Positions 5,625 to 6,307 of a stretch of 6,307 nt of DNA are shown piece by piece. The stretch spans positions 1-6,307 of the forward strand of contig JASLZV010000114.1 in assembly GCA_030754715.1 (NCBI GenBank), in the 5' to 3' direction. The translations under genes were made by a program, and so were the position numbers. Source of the stretch: Phycisphaerae bacterium (GTDB taxonomy: Bacteria; Planctomycetota; Phycisphaerae; SM23-33). The notes beneath the pieces were generated by a model. That model was not told the DNA's origin and made no database searches. It saw nothing but the letters and a program-made list of their open reading frames with translations. Within the stretch, counting starts at the first letter, position 1, and every line of letters starts with the position of its first letter.

Positions 5625-6307
5625 GTGCTAGGCAATACGTTTGGGCGGGTATTTCAGGTTACGACCTGTGGCGAATCGTACGGATGGCACGCGACGGCAG
5701 AGGAGGCCGGCTACGGAGGGGCGCTGTTTGCGATCGTCAACGGCGTGCCGTCGGGAATCAAATTGGATGTCCCGATGATCCAGAACGAACTGGACAAGCG
5801 TCGCCCCGGGCAGAGCAAACTCGATTCGCCACGCCTGGAGACCGACCGCGTCGCGGTCGTCAGCGGGACGTTTGAAGGCGTTACTACCGGCGCGCCGGTG
5901 GGGCTGCTGATCCGCAACGTGGACACCCAAGATACCCACATCGATCAATACCGCCAGGTCAAGGACGTGATCCGCCCAGGCCATGCCGAGGTCAGCTTCT
6001 TCCACAAGTATGGCCAGCATGGCGACTGGTGCGGCGCCGGGCGGGCCAGCGGGCGCGAGACCGTCGGTCGAGTGGCCGGGGGGGCCGTTGCAAAACAGAT
6101 CCTCGCGCGCGAGGGCGTTGAGATACTCGGCCACGTGATCGAGTCTCACGGTATCAAGGGACGCTCGATCACCGAAGGCACGATGACATTTGAGGAGATG
6201 AAGAAGAACTACCGCACCAACGACCTGAACTGCTGCGACCTCAAGGTGATCGAGAAAATGGTTGCCGACCTGCTGGAGGTGGGGCAGGCGGGCGACACGG
6301 CCGGCGG
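5625..6307 (+). CDS. aroC: Chorismate synthase, N-terminal part (runs off window), with altered catalytic motif
   Basis: Last step of the shikimate pathway: FMNH2-dependent loss of phosphate from EPSP to give chorismate, precursor of aromatic amino acids, folate and quinones. The GTG at 5625 is chosen because AAAGGAGT (5611-5618) lies just upstream with a 7-base gap and because MLGNTFGRVFQVTTCGES matches the family N-terminus. 227 codons are present of about 360-390. Family landmarks: LDKRRPGQS at 56-64, SGTFEGVTTGAPVGLLI at 80-96, RPGHAE at 117-122 with the second conserved His (H120), KYG at 128-130 and GRASGRET at 139-146. Two things are odd. The conserved GESHG motif reads GESYG (Y19, codon TAC at 5679-5681), followed by roughly 11 extra residues (21-31) not found in the E. 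coli-type sequence. The usual RGGGR stretch reads CGAGR (136-140). The frame is otherwise intact, so it is probably a functional, diverged enzyme. Confidence 0.93.
   Translation, partial: MLGNTFGRVFQVTTCGESYGWHATAEEAGYGGALFAIVNGVPSGIKLDVPMIQNELDKRRPGQSKLDSPRLETDRVAVVSGTFEGVTTGAPVGLLIRNVDTQDTHIDQYRQVKDVIRPGHAEVSFFHKYGQHGDWCGAGRASGRETVGRVAGGAVAKQILAREGVEILGHVIESHGIKGRSITEGTMTFEEMKKNYRTNDLNCCDLKVIEKMVADLLEVGQAGDTAG

Noticed and set aside
1..6307. Mobile elements, CRISPR repeats, phage or defence genes
   Set aside because: All long frames with recognisable motifs are core genes; I saw no transposase, repeat array or terminal inverted repeats.

Overview
The window holds six protein genes, all on the + strand and mostly ordinary housekeeping genes: gltX (3' part), a PfkB-family sugar kinase, thpR, recA, aroA and aroC (5' part). 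Base composition is GC-rich (about 60% by eye). The PfkB and AroA sequences and the gene mix suggest a bacterium of the Planctomycetota or a near neighbour, possibly of the Phycisphaerae side. That placement rests on protein style remembered from those groups, not on a search, so it is tentative. No insertion sequence, CRISPR array, tRNA or rRNA was found.

Layout. 1-963: C-terminal two thirds of glutamyl-tRNA synthetase. 964-1131: a gene-free but strongly self-complementary stretch with a possible 8-codon leader peptide. 1132-2037: PfkB-family kinase. After 15 bases, 2053-2619: RNA 2',3'-cyclic phosphodiesterase. 2620-2924: a 305-base spacer with a plausible promoter and a structured leader in front of recA. 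2925-4019: recA. 4020-4175: spacer with a weak promoter candidate. 4176-5459: EPSP synthase. 5460-5624: spacer with a good promoter candidate and two hairpins. 5625 to the end: N-terminal part of chorismate synthase, starting with GTG.

How the genes relate. aroA and aroC are consecutive last steps of the shikimate pathway (shikimate-3-phosphate to EPSP to chorismate). thpR next to recA is a neighbourhood seen in other bacteria (for example cinA-thpR-recA). The kinase and thpR are close enough to share a transcript; the other spacers are long enough for separate promoters.

The most interesting points are within otherwise standard genes and their leaders. The EPSP synthase carries Ile and Phe where the E. 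coli enzyme has Thr97 and Pro101, the two positions changed in the well-known glyphosate-insensitive TIPS double mutant. The chorismate synthase has Tyr in place of the conserved His of the GESHG motif, followed by an insertion of about 11 residues. The spacer before the kinase gene can form two competing RNA pairings, one arm of which lies inside a tiny reading frame with a very strong ribosome binding site.
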